DNA of 64,000 nucleotides from Sipunculus nudus (lineage: Eukaryota > Annelida > Sipuncula > Golfingiida > Sipunculidae): assembly GCA_026874595.1 (NCBI GenBank), contig CM049309.1:5912576-5976575 (forward strand), written 5' to 3'. A model generated the notes under the pieces. That model did no database searches, was not told the DNA's origin, and saw only the letters and a list, made by a program, of their open reading frames with translations. A program made the position numbers and the translations under genes. Every line of letters starts with the position of its first letter. Within the stretch, counting starts at the first letter, position 1. Positions 42,331 through 45,998 of the stretch are shown one piece after another.

Positions 42331-44368
42331 GGGGGGGGTCCGGACCTTTTAGGATTTCAGACCAATTTTTGCTGTTTGGACACCCCTTTTCCGGACTTGG
42401 GGGTCCTTTGTTTTTTTATTATGTCATTAATCCTCCTGGGTTGGCCCCATCATGAATCCGCCCCTGCTCAGTCATCATCCAACTAGGTCACCTCTGATAA
42501 TTTTCATTATATACTTTATCCATACACTCATAACCGACGAAATCACAAAAGAATTTTTAATATAGAAGAACGTATATATATCAACATGTCCATATCTTAT
42601 TGATTTTCTAACACTACATCGATGATTCATTCTGGCTTCTGCAGCCAACAAATATGTGTACATATCATATATCCACTAAGGACTATATAGCCACAATGTA
42701 TGCACATCTAAACATATCACACTGTGTTTGTAAACAGCCACAGAATGTCTGTTCAGGAAGTCCTGAAGTTTCCCCGTCAATGTAGCACTCGTCTAGTTTA
42801 TTTATTCACGTGGACCACAGTCAGCTAAGTCAATCGTCCGCGTTTCCTCTTGACCTCAGAAAGGAGACAACTAGTATGTGTGCCATCAGGTCACAAATAA
42901 TGGACTACCTGTATCATTCTATTATTTACGACACACAGACGCTGTATAGGCGCGAGAAACCTTAATCTGCAGTCCAGATGGTCCAGCCAGGCCTTCAGCG
43001 TAAATGCGGTCCAGCTGCTTCTATATATTTAACCGTTTACATTAACAGACGACGAATGCGACCTGCTGGCCTTGGCTCGACTTTTTGCCACATTTCAGGA
43101 CAAACTTGCATAAAACTTTGTTTCCTGGCCCTTCGGCCGTCACGACACAAGCACAACTGATATGTATAAAATCTACATCATGAGTTTTTTTCATGCATGG
43201 TTGTCTTTGTGCGTCTTGGTAGAGTTACATGCAATCCACTGCACGCATTTACCTTTAAAAGATGTATAAATAATGGAAATTTGTATACATGGATATATAA
43301 TCCAAGTAAAAAGAGTTATTTGGTAAATATGATATAATTCAAAACGTATATCCACGCGAAACGTAGCTTGAAGTACAGTGACAAAATATTACAGTCGCCT
43401 AAAACCTGAATTGTTTATAATTATATTTCGCATATCGTCTAAGTTTAACACTCAAACATCAATGGTTACGATAAACATTTCCGAGAAATAAATTAGATTA
43501 ACGGTAAATTGTATGTATCTCACGAAACACTTCCATATCAACCAATATAAGTCCGAATGGGAAACACTTGAACCCTAGATAGTGAAATAGTAGGGATGAA
43601 TTACCATGCATTGAATTAAGAAGAGTTTATCATCTAATATTTCAATATAGATAGCTTTGATCCGGGAGGCTCTATCTGGTTGCAGTGGCGTCAGTTTATC
43701 TTCGAGGGTGGGGGTGGGTGGTGATTCTCAGGCGTTGGAGGGCAATCAAAGTTGGGACTTTTTTTTTATAAACACACACACACATACATACATATATATA
43801 AATACATAAATATAAATTCCAATATATAACAATTATTCTCTGAATATCGAACGGATGATTACATTGATAAACTACCACCACCCCACCCCCACCCTGTAGG
43901 CCACTGACACGCCACACCATCCTCCCTCAATCCATCTGTTAATTTTTGGGTCTTTTACTATTTCTTTTTAATTGCCATGTAACATTGATAAAAATTAGTT
44001 AGTTTTCAAGTATACTTTATATAATATAGACTTTTATTAATAATTCCTTATCGAAAGATTAGATCAAGAGACAAACGCGCCTGCAGCAGTCAAGCAGTGA
44101 AGAGAAAATTTAATCGTTTAGTCTTCTTATTTATTATTATCTTTATTTATTATCCGTTTCAACTTAAGAGTTGTATTTTGGTGAAGCTCTTAAATTTTCG
44201 TTTGCTTCCTATGTACAAGTCCCACTCTGGACACAAGGTTCACACGGGAAATATGACCCATAGCCGAAAGCGCTAATCTGCAGTGGCGTCAATTGGGGGG
44301 GGGGGGGGGGGGGTTGACTCACAGGCGTGGGTGTATAATAAAAGTTGGAACTTTCTTTATAAATAGAC

Positions 44369-44407
<39 letters not shown>

Positions 44408-45998
44408 CACACACATATATATAAATATATATATATATATCTTTTATTGTCTGTGTGACACAAATATATACCAATTTAGTAAAGGTTTAAAAAAATAAAT
44501 TATTAGATATGTCACTTAAAAGGTTTAGATATATAATAGTCCATAGTAAACTCAGAAATGGAACCAAAGTCTATTACTGTAATTATTATTATTTCATTTC
44601 CAATATAAAAATATTATTCTCTTAATATCAGAGGGATAATTACATTGACCATCGCCCTTGCTAAACAGGGGAGAGATATATACCCTCCTCCTAATTCCCC
44701 TGTATTGACGCCCCTGTGAGTGACATGACCCACAGCCTGCCTGCCATAGACGCTTATCTGTCTCATAATCTTCCCAGCCAGCCTTGGTACCGAACTAGTT
44801 TCGTCCCTCATAACCTTCAGCTGAACGCTTAGCTATCTTCAGCGTTTAACCTAACAGTACCTGGTGGTAATAAATGAAGGGAACTCACAATGGACACGGT
44901 TAAAAAACTGAAAACGGAGACTGCTTTAGATGGGATAGTTGGTATTTTAAATCACATGAAATTGTCAGGACAAATAAGGTTCTTAACAGGGGAAGCCAGG
45001 AATTACCGAAAGGGGGGGGGGGGGGAGATTATATATATATATATATATATATATATAATCGTAATGGAGAGGCTTCAGTTACTATATTATGATAATATCG
45101 AGTAATTACATAGACCAAAGACATAGCCCACAATACTATAGGCTTATACACCATTAAGCATGTTGTACCCACATTAGGCTAATACAATCTTTCCAACTGC
45201 AGCTCAGTATATAGCAAATGTATACATGCAACACAATGAACCCCTGAAATACACGCGCCTTTCGCTTTTCGTTACAGTAGGCAAATTTTAGAGCGAAAAG
45301 ATCAAACACTTGCCCTGTTATATGAACTCAGTCAGTAAAAATAAATAAAAGTATAACATTATCAAGATATGGTTATTTTTATTTTGGGTTGGGCTGTTTG
45401 GAATAAGCAATATATACTAATGTGCAGAATTTTTATATAAAGAGCATCTATAATGAACAGAGTTTAACACAAGGTGGTTCTTTCCCACAGAGAGAAATGG
45501 CAAGTCTGGAATATCATAAATGTAAAATGCATAATAAATTTTAGAGCGCACAAGCGTAAATACCATTATAGTTTTCAAAAAGATAGTTGGGTTCCTTATC
45601 AACGGTTTAAGTTCTCCTGGATAAACGTTCTCTCGCGTGTGGAAACATACATGTTCAAATGCTGCTGCATGGTTTGTTAGGTAAGGTGTTGCTTTAAAAT
45701 GTAGTAAGCGAAACAGTATATAATAACTATAACATAGCTTGAATGAGACAATTAAAGTATGCCTTCAAGGATGTACAGCACAAATTGATAAATCCAGGCA
45801 AGTATGCACTGTCATATACGCTGAGCTTACCTTAGACTTGACTGTAGATGTTCGTGGGACGGCTGGGGATGTGCTGTGTATTTGCTTCAACAGCTCCTTT
45901 TGGTAATCCTTCCGTGTATAATCTTCAGCCGACACAAACAGCACAAGAAGCAGGAGAGCTGCTAATCGCAGCAACAAATCAGTATATGTCAGCATCAT
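490..45998 (-). CDS. SVEP1: SVEP1-like (polydom) secreted matrix protein, 28 exons, 3' end beyond window
   Basis: Assembled by eye as 28 minus-strand exons whose reading phases all agree: 5,128 nt, about 1,709 residues, leaving phase 1 at the left edge. Domain order is signal peptide, vWA, EGF-like, ephrin-receptor/TNFR-like, 3 sushi, 2 HYR, sushi, divergent segment, 3 GCC2/GCC3, 6 EGF, pentraxin, then sushi modules continuing off the window. This order, down to the number of EGFs before the pentraxin, is that of vertebrate SVEP1. In vertebrates SVEP1 is a large extracellular-matrix ligand (integrin alpha9beta1, lymphatic development); the role here is inferred only to be extracellular adhesion or scaffolding. 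All introns are GT-AG except one GC-AG (after the exon at 8731-8844). Most junctions are phase 1, as expected for shuffled domain exons. Vertebrate SVEP1 is about 3,570 residues, so roughly half the protein is seen. Individual exons follow. Confidence 0.93.
1224..1314. repeat. (CT)n-(TA)n compound microsatellite
   Basis: About 50 nt of CT/CTTT units run straight into about 40 nt of pure TA. It lies in the intron between the two leftmost exons (664-1386). The rest of that intron shows nothing recognisable. Confidence 0.95.
1387..1554 (-). CDS. SVEP1: SVEP1-like exon 27: sushi/CCP module 5
   Basis: About residues 1596-1651, phase 1-1. It reads [30 protein letters not shown], then [12 protein letters not shown]. 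It has the standard four cysteines and the Trp. It matches the sushi directly after the pentraxin in SVEP1. The acceptor is attatcttag and the donor AAAC|gtaaat. Confidence 0.92.
2008..3828 (+). mobile_element. Dispersed CAGCTG-end element, copy 1
   Basis: The left end carries GGGACCC..., then GACGCTCAGCTG. The right end carries CAGTCAGCTGAGC after a (CGGA)-rich stretch. The interior is repeated TGACCTTGACCTTTGACC-type blocks spaced at roughly 150-250 nt. The same ends occur at 10990/15771, 55338/57690 and elsewhere. No long ORF, so non-autonomous. It occupies most of the intron 1555-4363 of the SVEP1-like gene; 3829-4363 holds nothing recognisable. Confidence 0.75.
2417..2944 (+). repeat. 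Exact 264-bp tandem duplication
   Basis: 2417-2680 and 2681-2944 appear identical base for base when read side by side (both start CATCTTGAAACTAATATG). It is a recent internal duplication within the dispersed element. Confidence 0.93.
4364..4609 (-). CDS. SVEP1: SVEP1-like exon 26: pentraxin domain, part 3
   Basis: About residues 1514-1595, phase 1-1. It reads [37 protein letters not shown], then [14 protein letters not shown]. The calcium-site glutamine stretch GQEQD and the F-x-G-x-x-S-x-x-x-I/L-W core are intact. Close to the end is a basic run, RVRR (residues 1583-1586), that fits a furin site; vertebrate SVEP1 does not have it here. The donor is AGAG|gtttgt. Confidence 0.92.
4610..5130. 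other. Intron, no feature seen
   Basis: Short AT-rich intron within the pentraxin-coding exons. The intron at 5304-5942 is similar. Neither shows a repeat or exon that I can support. Confidence 0.6.
5131..5303 (-). CDS. SVEP1: SVEP1-like exon 25: pentraxin domain, part 2
   Basis: About residues 1456-1513. It enters in phase 2 and leaves in phase 1. It reads [27 protein letters not shown], then [13 protein letters not shown]. The pentraxin signature H-x-C-x-T-W-x-S is present with its Cys replaced, as in vertebrate SVEP1. The chosen donor is CAGG|gtgacc, weak but required by phase. Reading on would reach a stop at about 5054. Confidence 0.9.
5943..6141 (-). CDS. SVEP1: SVEP1-like exon 24: pentraxin domain, part 1
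   Basis: About residues 1390-1455. It enters in phase 1 and leaves in phase 2. It reads [20 protein letters not shown] and then ALTISNYNG, the concanavalin-like beta sandwich of pentraxin/laminin-G type, matching the TFWMKS...NYGTPISYA of SVEP1. The acceptor is ctttatttcag and the donor ACGG|gtaatg. Confidence 0.93.
6441..6554. repeat. Exact 57-bp tandem duplication
   Basis: 6441-6497 and 6498-6554 read identically (both start GACAAGCACAACACCAG). They lie in the intron before the first pentraxin exon. Confidence 0.93.
6570..6750 (-). repeat. Dispersed repeat fragment, also at 48600-48790
   Basis: The stretch around TTTAGGAATTTGGGCGTGGTCCAAAA, of which GGCGTGGTCCAAAA is the core, and its CGG-rich continuation resembles 48615-48790 (GGTCGTGGTCCAAAAAAGCG). 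Both end in a stretch with TGTCAAA. Similarity is clear but not exact. The family is not identified. Confidence 0.55.
6813..6970 (-). CDS. SVEP1: SVEP1-like exon 23: end of EGF 5 and EGF module 6
   Basis: About residues 1337-1389. It enters in phase 2 and leaves in phase 1. [12 protein letters not shown] completes EGF 5. EGF 6 is [15 protein letters not shown] ... [14 protein letters not shown], calcium-binding type. The donor is CCA|gtaagt (strong). It is followed directly by the pentraxin domain, as in vertebrate SVEP1. Confidence 0.93.
7431..7477. repeat. (TA)n microsatellite
   Basis: Uninterrupted TA dinucleotides in the intron 6971-7508. The stretch 7030-7320 of the same intron is less AT-rich but gave no recognisable exon or repeat. 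Confidence 0.95.
7509..7710 (-). CDS. SVEP1: SVEP1-like exon 22: EGF module 4 and most of EGF module 5
   Basis: About residues 1270-1336. It enters in phase 1 and leaves in phase 2. EGF 4 reads [14 protein letters not shown] ... [11 protein letters not shown] and is followed without an intron by EGF 5, [15 protein letters not shown], which is cut in its last loop at NGY. This is the only EGF exon here carrying more than one module. The donor ACAG|gttaga is weak. Confidence 0.9.
7711..8167. other. Intron, no feature seen
   Basis: AT-rich intron between EGF exons. The intron at 8282-8730 (the GC-AG intron sits there) and the one at 9628-10633 also show nothing but short poly-A/T/G runs, for example a G run near 9871. 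Confidence 0.55.
8168..8281 (-). CDS. SVEP1: SVEP1-like exon 21: EGF module 3
   Basis: About residues 1232-1269, phase 1-1, 114 nt. It reads [30 protein letters not shown], then TCTAGFSG. It is the same length as the previous EGF exon. The acceptor is ttcgtcttcag and the donor TCAG|gtgaga. Confidence 0.93.
8731..8844 (-). CDS. SVEP1: SVEP1-like exon 20: EGF module 2, followed by a GC donor
   Basis: About residues 1194-1231, phase 1-1, 114 nt. It reads [21 protein letters not shown], here split as [15 protein letters not shown] and [17 protein letters not shown], ending AKGWTG. It is a calcium-binding-type EGF (NLDEC plus the later Asn and aromatic). The only donor that keeps phase is ACAG|gcatgt, a GC-AG intron. 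Confidence 0.9.
9211..9408 (+). mobile_element. tRNA-derived SINE
   Basis: The 5' part has RNA polymerase III promoter boxes: an A-box-like CAGCTGAGTGG and a B box GGGTTCGATTC. A conserved SINE body follows, with CTCCGGTTTCCTCCACCA, which resembles the central domain of metazoan (Meta-type) SINEs found in molluscs. No intact tRNA cloverleaf. It lies in the intron just 3' of the EGF 1 exon. Confidence 0.75.
9478..9627 (-). CDS. SVEP1: SVEP1-like exon 19: linker and EGF module 1
   Basis: About residues 1144-1193, phase 1-1. A linker of about 20 residues precedes the [17 protein letters not shown] ... [11 protein letters not shown]. The first EGF of vertebrate SVEP1 is likewise preceded by a non-EGF linker and has the form HECFFNPC. 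The acceptor is tataaaccag and the donor GCAG|gtgtgt. Confidence 0.93.
10634..10795 (-). CDS. SVEP1: SVEP1-like exon 18: GCC2/GCC3 module 3
   Basis: About residues 1090-1143, phase 1-1, 162 nt. It reads [35 protein letters not shown], then [17 protein letters not shown]. It lies 6.8 kb downstream of module 2, with the largest repeat-filled intron of this half of the gene between them. The acceptor is ctttttatcag and the donor CTAG|gtaacc. Confidence 0.94.
13020..14260 (+). repeat. About 330-bp tandem array, four units
   Basis: The marker GGTTATGGAGAAGAC and its variant recur at about 13050, 13381, 13712 and 14039 (spacing 331, 331 and 327). Each unit also repeats AGCGCCCCCTAGCGGCC-like and GTTTCAAAAGGATTC blocks and a GACAAACAGACAGACACACT block. 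Units differ by scattered substitutions, so the array is older than the 264-bp duplication at 2417. Confidence 0.88.
15048..15112. repeat. (GACA)n-type simple repeat
   Basis: ACAGACAGACAGACA units with AAAC and ATAC variants. It creates spurious Thr/Asp/Arg-rich and Cys/Leu-rich ORFs on both strands. Confidence 0.93.
15822..16536 (+). mobile_element. CAGCTG-end element, degenerate copy
   Basis: The right end (GGTCGCAGTGAC ... GCTCAGATGACTTAC ... CAGTCAGCGGAGCTAAAA) matches the right-end module at 3620-3828 and 15560-15771. The left end near 15822 (ACATGTCACTCAGCTC) is a poor match, so that limit is uncertain. Confidence 0.5.
16901..17296 (+). mobile_element. MITE family A, copy 1
   Basis: It begins AAAGGTGCCCATTTACCTAC and ends GGTGATTGGGCCCCT. 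These ends are imperfect inverted repeats of each other. Related copies lie at 38721-39181, 57740-58206 and, reversed, 55871-56312. No ORF of transposase type. Confidence 0.75.
17577..17738 (-). CDS. SVEP1: SVEP1-like exon 17: GCC2/GCC3 module 2
   Basis: About residues 1036-1089, phase 1-1, 162 nt. It reads [35 protein letters not shown], then [17 protein letters not shown]. The donor is GGAG|gtaatt and the acceptor cgtttgctgtag. Confidence 0.94.
17879..17933. repeat. (TA)n microsatellite
   Basis: Pure TA tract between the first two GCC2/GCC3 exons. Confidence 0.95.
18126..18287 (-). CDS. SVEP1: SVEP1-like exon 16: GCC2/GCC3 module 1
   Basis: About residues 982-1035, phase 1-1, 162 nt. It reads [35 protein letters not shown], then a Ser/Asn-rich end. 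This is the ephrin-receptor-like GCC2/GCC3 fold. The two following modules have exactly the same exon length. The acceptor is ttaattttcacag and the donor AAAG|gtcagt. Confidence 0.94.
18794..19009 (-). CDS. SVEP1: SVEP1-like exon 15: helical segment before the GCC2/GCC3 modules
   Basis: About residues 910-981, phase 1-1. It starts with a long amphipathic helix ([20 protein letters not shown]) and ends [15 protein letters not shown], the first half of a Cys-rich module completed by the next exon. The homologous part of vertebrate SVEP1 has the same helix and CRPGS-type ending. The acceptor is tgtttatgaaag and the donor TGTG|gtttgt, both weak but fixed by phase. Confidence 0.87.
20027..20182 (-). 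CDS. SVEP1: SVEP1-like exon 14: divergent linker segment, part 3
   Basis: About residues 858-909, phase 1-1. No named domain. The frame reads [13 protein letters not shown] and later [20 protein letters not shown]. Joined to the next exon it resembles the beta strand plus helix of vertebrate SVEP1 before its first GCC2/GCC3 module. The acceptor chosen is aacttaattgcag; an alternative at 20209 (acgttag) adds nine residues in frame. The donor is TACC|gtaaag. Without this exon the flanking exons still join in frame, so it could be skipped. Confidence 0.68.
20463..20508. repeat. Perfect 21-bp inverted repeat with 4-nt loop
   Basis: The arm 20463-20483 (CCATTTACTGTATATGGTATG is its sequence of 21; core TTTACTGTATATGGTA) is the exact reverse complement of 20488-20508, with CAAT between. 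It lies in the intron between linker exons 13 and 14. A transcript could form a short stable hairpin. Confidence 0.93.
20591..20678 (-). CDS. SVEP1: SVEP1-like exon 13: divergent linker segment, part 2 (Cys cluster)
   Basis: Residues 829-857. It enters in phase 0 and leaves in phase 1. It reads [20 protein letters not shown] and then a short acidic tail. The three cysteines have the spacing of a Cys cluster in the same place in vertebrate SVEP1. The acceptor is catcttttgtag and the donor AAAG|gtaatt. Confidence 0.8.
20838..21265 (+). mobile_element. MITE family B, degenerate copy
   Basis: Collinear with 28701-29225: shared blocks are GTCCACCT at the start, then TAACATTTCAAG-like, ATTTTACAACATA, CCCACTTATGGC and AGCTGCTGATTG. 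The terminal repeats are decayed in this copy. It lies in the intron 20679-21464. Confidence 0.68.
21465..21589 (-). CDS. SVEP1: SVEP1-like exon 12: divergent linker segment, part 1
   Basis: Residues 787-828. It enters in phase 1 and leaves in phase 0. No named domain. It aligns with the SVEP1 region after the fourth sushi: a short beta-rich stretch with one Cys, then a helix ([18 protein letters not shown]). The preferred donor is CTG|gtaaag. A second in-frame donor 12 nt downstream (ACT|gtcagc, ending at 21453) would add VKFT. Confidence 0.8.
22245..22436 (-). CDS. SVEP1: SVEP1-like exon 11: sushi/CCP module 4
   Basis: Residues 723-786, phase 1-1. It reads [30 protein letters not shown], then [12 protein letters not shown]. 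The GYEFT-type turn and the aromatic stretch CYYEENIW match the sushi between the HYR pair and the divergent segment of SVEP1. The acceptor is tctctgtttag and the donor GCAG|gtaagg. Confidence 0.92.
22788..23115. mobile_element. MITE family C with about 65-bp terminal inverted repeats
   Basis: 22788-22855 (GGTACCTTTGAACAAGGTTA ... ACGGTAACTCCCGC ... AGCGCCATCT) is matched in reverse complement at 23048-23115 with few mismatches. Total length is about 328 bp and there is no ORF. It lies in the intron before the second HYR exon, so either strand could fold. Confidence 0.88.
23305..23544 (-). CDS. SVEP1: SVEP1-like exon 10: HYR module 2
   Basis: Residues 643-722, phase 1-1. It reads [30 protein letters not shown], then [20 protein letters not shown] and CTVKIEVQG. 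This is a full HYR module. The phrase P-R/V-I-D-x-C-x-SPPP is also found at this place in vertebrate SVEP1. The acceptor is ctatttgacag and the donor CAAG|gtatgt. Confidence 0.95.
23949..24197 (-). CDS. SVEP1: SVEP1-like exon 9: HYR module 1
   Basis: Residues 560-642, phase 1-1. This is a hyalin repeat (HYR, Ig-like fold): [27 protein letters not shown], then [20 protein letters not shown] and CSFTVTVEG. The two cysteines and the W-x-P-P/A-x-DNSG and P-x-G-x-T-x-V-x-Y signatures are intact. The donor is GAAG|gtaagc. Confidence 0.95.
24799..24999 (-). CDS. SVEP1: SVEP1-like exon 8: sushi/CCP module 3 (six-Cys form)
   Basis: Residues 493-559, phase 1-1. It opens [19 protein letters not shown] and continues [21 protein letters not shown], ending with a Trp and a final Cys. 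It again has the extra cysteine pair, and the loop between the Trp and last Cys is longer than in modules 1 and 2. The donor is ATTG|gtgggt. Confidence 0.92.
25000..26254. other. Intron with unidentified sequence
   Basis: Intron between sushi modules 2 and 3. 26040-26210 contains a palindromic GGGGCACCC ... GGGGTGCCC pair that may be the edge of another small element. Otherwise AT-rich with no exon that I can support. Confidence 0.5.
26255..26434 (-). CDS. SVEP1: SVEP1-like exon 7: sushi/CCP module 2 (six-Cys form)
   Basis: Residues 433-492, phase 1-1. It reads [16 protein letters not shown], then [15 protein letters not shown] and [10 protein letters not shown]. There are six cysteines, like the neighbouring sushi modules. 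The acceptor is tactggttag, with few pyrimidines but fixed by phase and by homology; the donor is AAAG|gtaagt. Confidence 0.92.
26683..27801 (+). mobile_element. Element family D, copy 1 (with three internal units)
   Basis: The left end GTAGTCGACAAGCGACTACG leads into GTATCCGCCGAAATCAGAGT. The right end, read in reverse, is GTATCCGCCAAAACAGAGT, so the ends are inverted repeats. A second, shorter, inverted copy lies at 47893-48487. The body contains a 278-bp tandem array (separate entry). It lies in the intron between sushi modules 1 and 2. Confidence 0.8.
26870..27540 (+). repeat. About 278-bp tandem units inside element D
   Basis: TGATTTTATCCCA recurs at 26911, 27189 and 27468 (spacing 278 and 279). 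It is followed each time by GACGCTGTGCAAAAATGGTT and GCAGGTGGCGC. The copy at 47893-48487 has one such unit, which accounts for most of the length difference. Confidence 0.88.
28250..28429 (-). CDS. SVEP1: SVEP1-like exon 6: sushi/CCP module 1 (six-Cys form)
   Basis: Residues 373-432, phase 1-1. This is a complete sushi module ([13 protein letters not shown] ... [10 protein letters not shown]) with the conserved Trp and Gly. It carries six cysteines rather than the usual four: an extra pair, GTC and AVC, lies in the first half, as in the first sushi modules of vertebrate SVEP1. The acceptor is ctacactcag and the donor AACG|gttagt. Confidence 0.94.
28701..29225 (+). mobile_element. MITE family B with clear terminal inverted repeats
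   Basis: It begins TGTCCACCTGTTTTTTTTTT and ends with its reverse complement, AAAAAAAAAACAGGTGGACA. It is about 525 bp with no ORF. A decayed relative is at 20838-21265. It lies in the intron between the Cys-rich module (exon 5) and sushi 1. Confidence 0.85.
29443..29604 (-). CDS. SVEP1: SVEP1-like exon 5: ephrin-receptor/TNFR-like Cys-rich module
   Basis: Residues 319-372, phase 1-1. It reads [18 protein letters not shown], then [14 protein letters not shown] and [11 protein letters not shown]. This is the GCC2/GCC3-like module that precedes the first sushi in SVEP1. The donor is GCAG|gtgaaa and the acceptor gacacatatag. Confidence 0.93.
29734..29793. repeat. (TA)n microsatellite
   Basis: About 60 nt of pure TA, in the intron 29605-30740. 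The remaining 0.9 kb of that intron (29800-30740) shows no feature. Confidence 0.95.
30741..30917 (-). CDS. SVEP1: SVEP1-like exon 4: Cys-rich EGF-like module
   Basis: Residues 260-319, phase 1 at both ends. The cysteine pattern is C-x3-C, CC, C-x-C, C-x-C in [19 protein letters not shown] then [13 protein letters not shown]. This corresponds to the short EGF-like module just after vWA in SVEP1. The acceptor is ttgttttcag and the donor CTTC|gtaagt. Confidence 0.92.
31325..31384. repeat. (TA)n microsatellite
   Basis: About 58 nt of pure TA, ending only about 50 nt from the donor of the vWA exon at 31433. Confidence 0.95.
31433..31688 (-). CDS. SVEP1: SVEP1-like exon 3: vWA domain, C-terminal third
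   Basis: Residues 175-260. It continues the vWA fold: [18 protein letters not shown] holds the third MIDAS aspartate (about residue 193), followed by [20 protein letters not shown] and the final helix [12 protein letters not shown]. It enters in phase 0 after ttatttacag and leaves in phase 1 at CATG|gtaggc. It joins the 37867-38220 exon directly with no missing sequence. Confidence 0.95.
31996..32064. repeat. (TA)n microsatellite
   Basis: TA tract with one AAATA interruption, directly abutting the left end of the element at 32065. Confidence 0.95.
32065..32915. mobile_element. Element family E (CCCCGCTAATGCGACCA ends)
   Basis: The left end is CAGTAAAACCCCGCTAATGC followed by GACCA. The right end GTGATAGCGGGATGGTCGTG is an inverted, imperfect match. 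The GGTCGTGTTAGCGGGGTGGT stretch near the left end gives a second inverted pair. Inside are two diverged units of about 90 bp (near 32665-32750 and 32751-32850) sharing GAGCGTGTCA and GGCCGCGGTCG. It lies in intron 2. No ORF. Confidence 0.7.
32916..37866. other. Left part of intron 2, no gene seen
   Basis: About 5 kb of AT-rich intron. 33900-34200 is GC-richer with short ORFs on both strands but no splice-flanked frame or family resemblance. Simple repeats are listed separately. The vWA exons on either side join without a missing segment, so no constitutive exon is expected here. Confidence 0.6.
36030..36152. repeat. (TA)n-(GA)n-(GACA)n compound repeat
   Basis: A TA tract (36030-36075), then GAGAGA and GAAA units (36093-36126), then GACAGACGGACAGACAGACA (to about 36151). 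A related GAGA/GACA tract is at 36474-36511. Confidence 0.92.
37867..38220 (-). CDS. SVEP1: SVEP1-like exon 2: vWA domain, first two thirds
   Basis: Residues 57-174, phase 0 at both ends. It opens with a helical stretch ([13 protein letters not shown]) and then the vWA domain. [13 protein letters not shown] carries the MIDAS metal-site motif D-x-S-x-S at residues 86-90, and [11 protein letters not shown] carries the second MIDAS threonine. The acceptor follows ttttcctcag and the donor is AAG|gtaaag. The sequence matches the SVEP1 vWA closely ([19 protein letters not shown]). Confidence 0.95.
38721..39181 (+). mobile_element. MITE family A, copy 2
   Basis: It begins AAAGGTGCCCATTCACCTAC and ends GGTTATTGGGCCCCTTT, the imperfect inverted repeat of the start. 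It lies in intron 1 about 0.5 kb from the vWA exon. Body blocks include GTGATTTCTGGCTTTCTCTG, TTTATCAACAA and GTAACCTAAGGTGGTAGG. Confidence 0.8.
40262..40878. mobile_element. Element with GGTTACCCC-rich ends, in intron 1
   Basis: The left end CCGGTGTAAAGGCTTTAGG followed by TTATCCCCGTTTCAG is matched by the reverse complement of the right end (CCTGGTGTAGCTGTTTCAGA...). The body alternates GGTTACCCCC and GGGTAATCTGAAA motifs, mutually inverted. 40620-40725 contains a possible SINE fragment with a B box (GGGTTCGATCC). Confidence 0.65.
42279..42338 (+). repeat. (GA)n-(G)n purine tract
   Basis: About 40 nt of GA followed by about 18 G, all purine on the plus strand. It lies in intron 1. Confidence 0.95.
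43680..44450. repeat. Two related repeat copies in intron 1
   Basis: 43682-43820 and 44279-44450 share GCAGTGGCGTCA at the start, then a G-rich run, CACAGGCGT/CTCAGGCGT, AAAGTTGGAACTTT-like and a tail of TATA/CACA repeats. A third GACGCCCCTGTGA edge is near 44709. Family unknown. Confidence 0.6.
45014..45057. repeat. (G)n-(TA)n simple repeat
   Basis: About 14 G, then AGAT and about 28 nt of TA. It lies in intron 1, 0.8 kb from the first coding exon. Confidence 0.92.
45831..45998 (-). CDS. SVEP1: SVEP1-like exon 1: start codon and signal peptide
   Basis: Residues 1-56. Two adjacent ATGs (45998 and 45995) follow an in-frame TAG two codons upstream, which fixes the start. The N-terminus is a clear secretion signal: the hydrophobic core is [17 protein letters not shown], with likely cleavage after VSA at about residue 24. 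The rest is a basic, low-complexity linker. The donor is AAG|gtaagc, phase 0. A 5' untranslated exon farther right is possible and was not identified. Confidence 0.88.

Larger units (their letters stand above)
38221..45830. other. Intron 1 (7.6 kb)
   Basis: Separates the signal-peptide exon from the vWA domain. It holds MITE A copy 2, the 40262-40878 element, simple repeats and otherwise AT-rich DNA. Exons on either side are both phase 0 and join directly by homology. No other gene seen. Confidence 0.75.
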
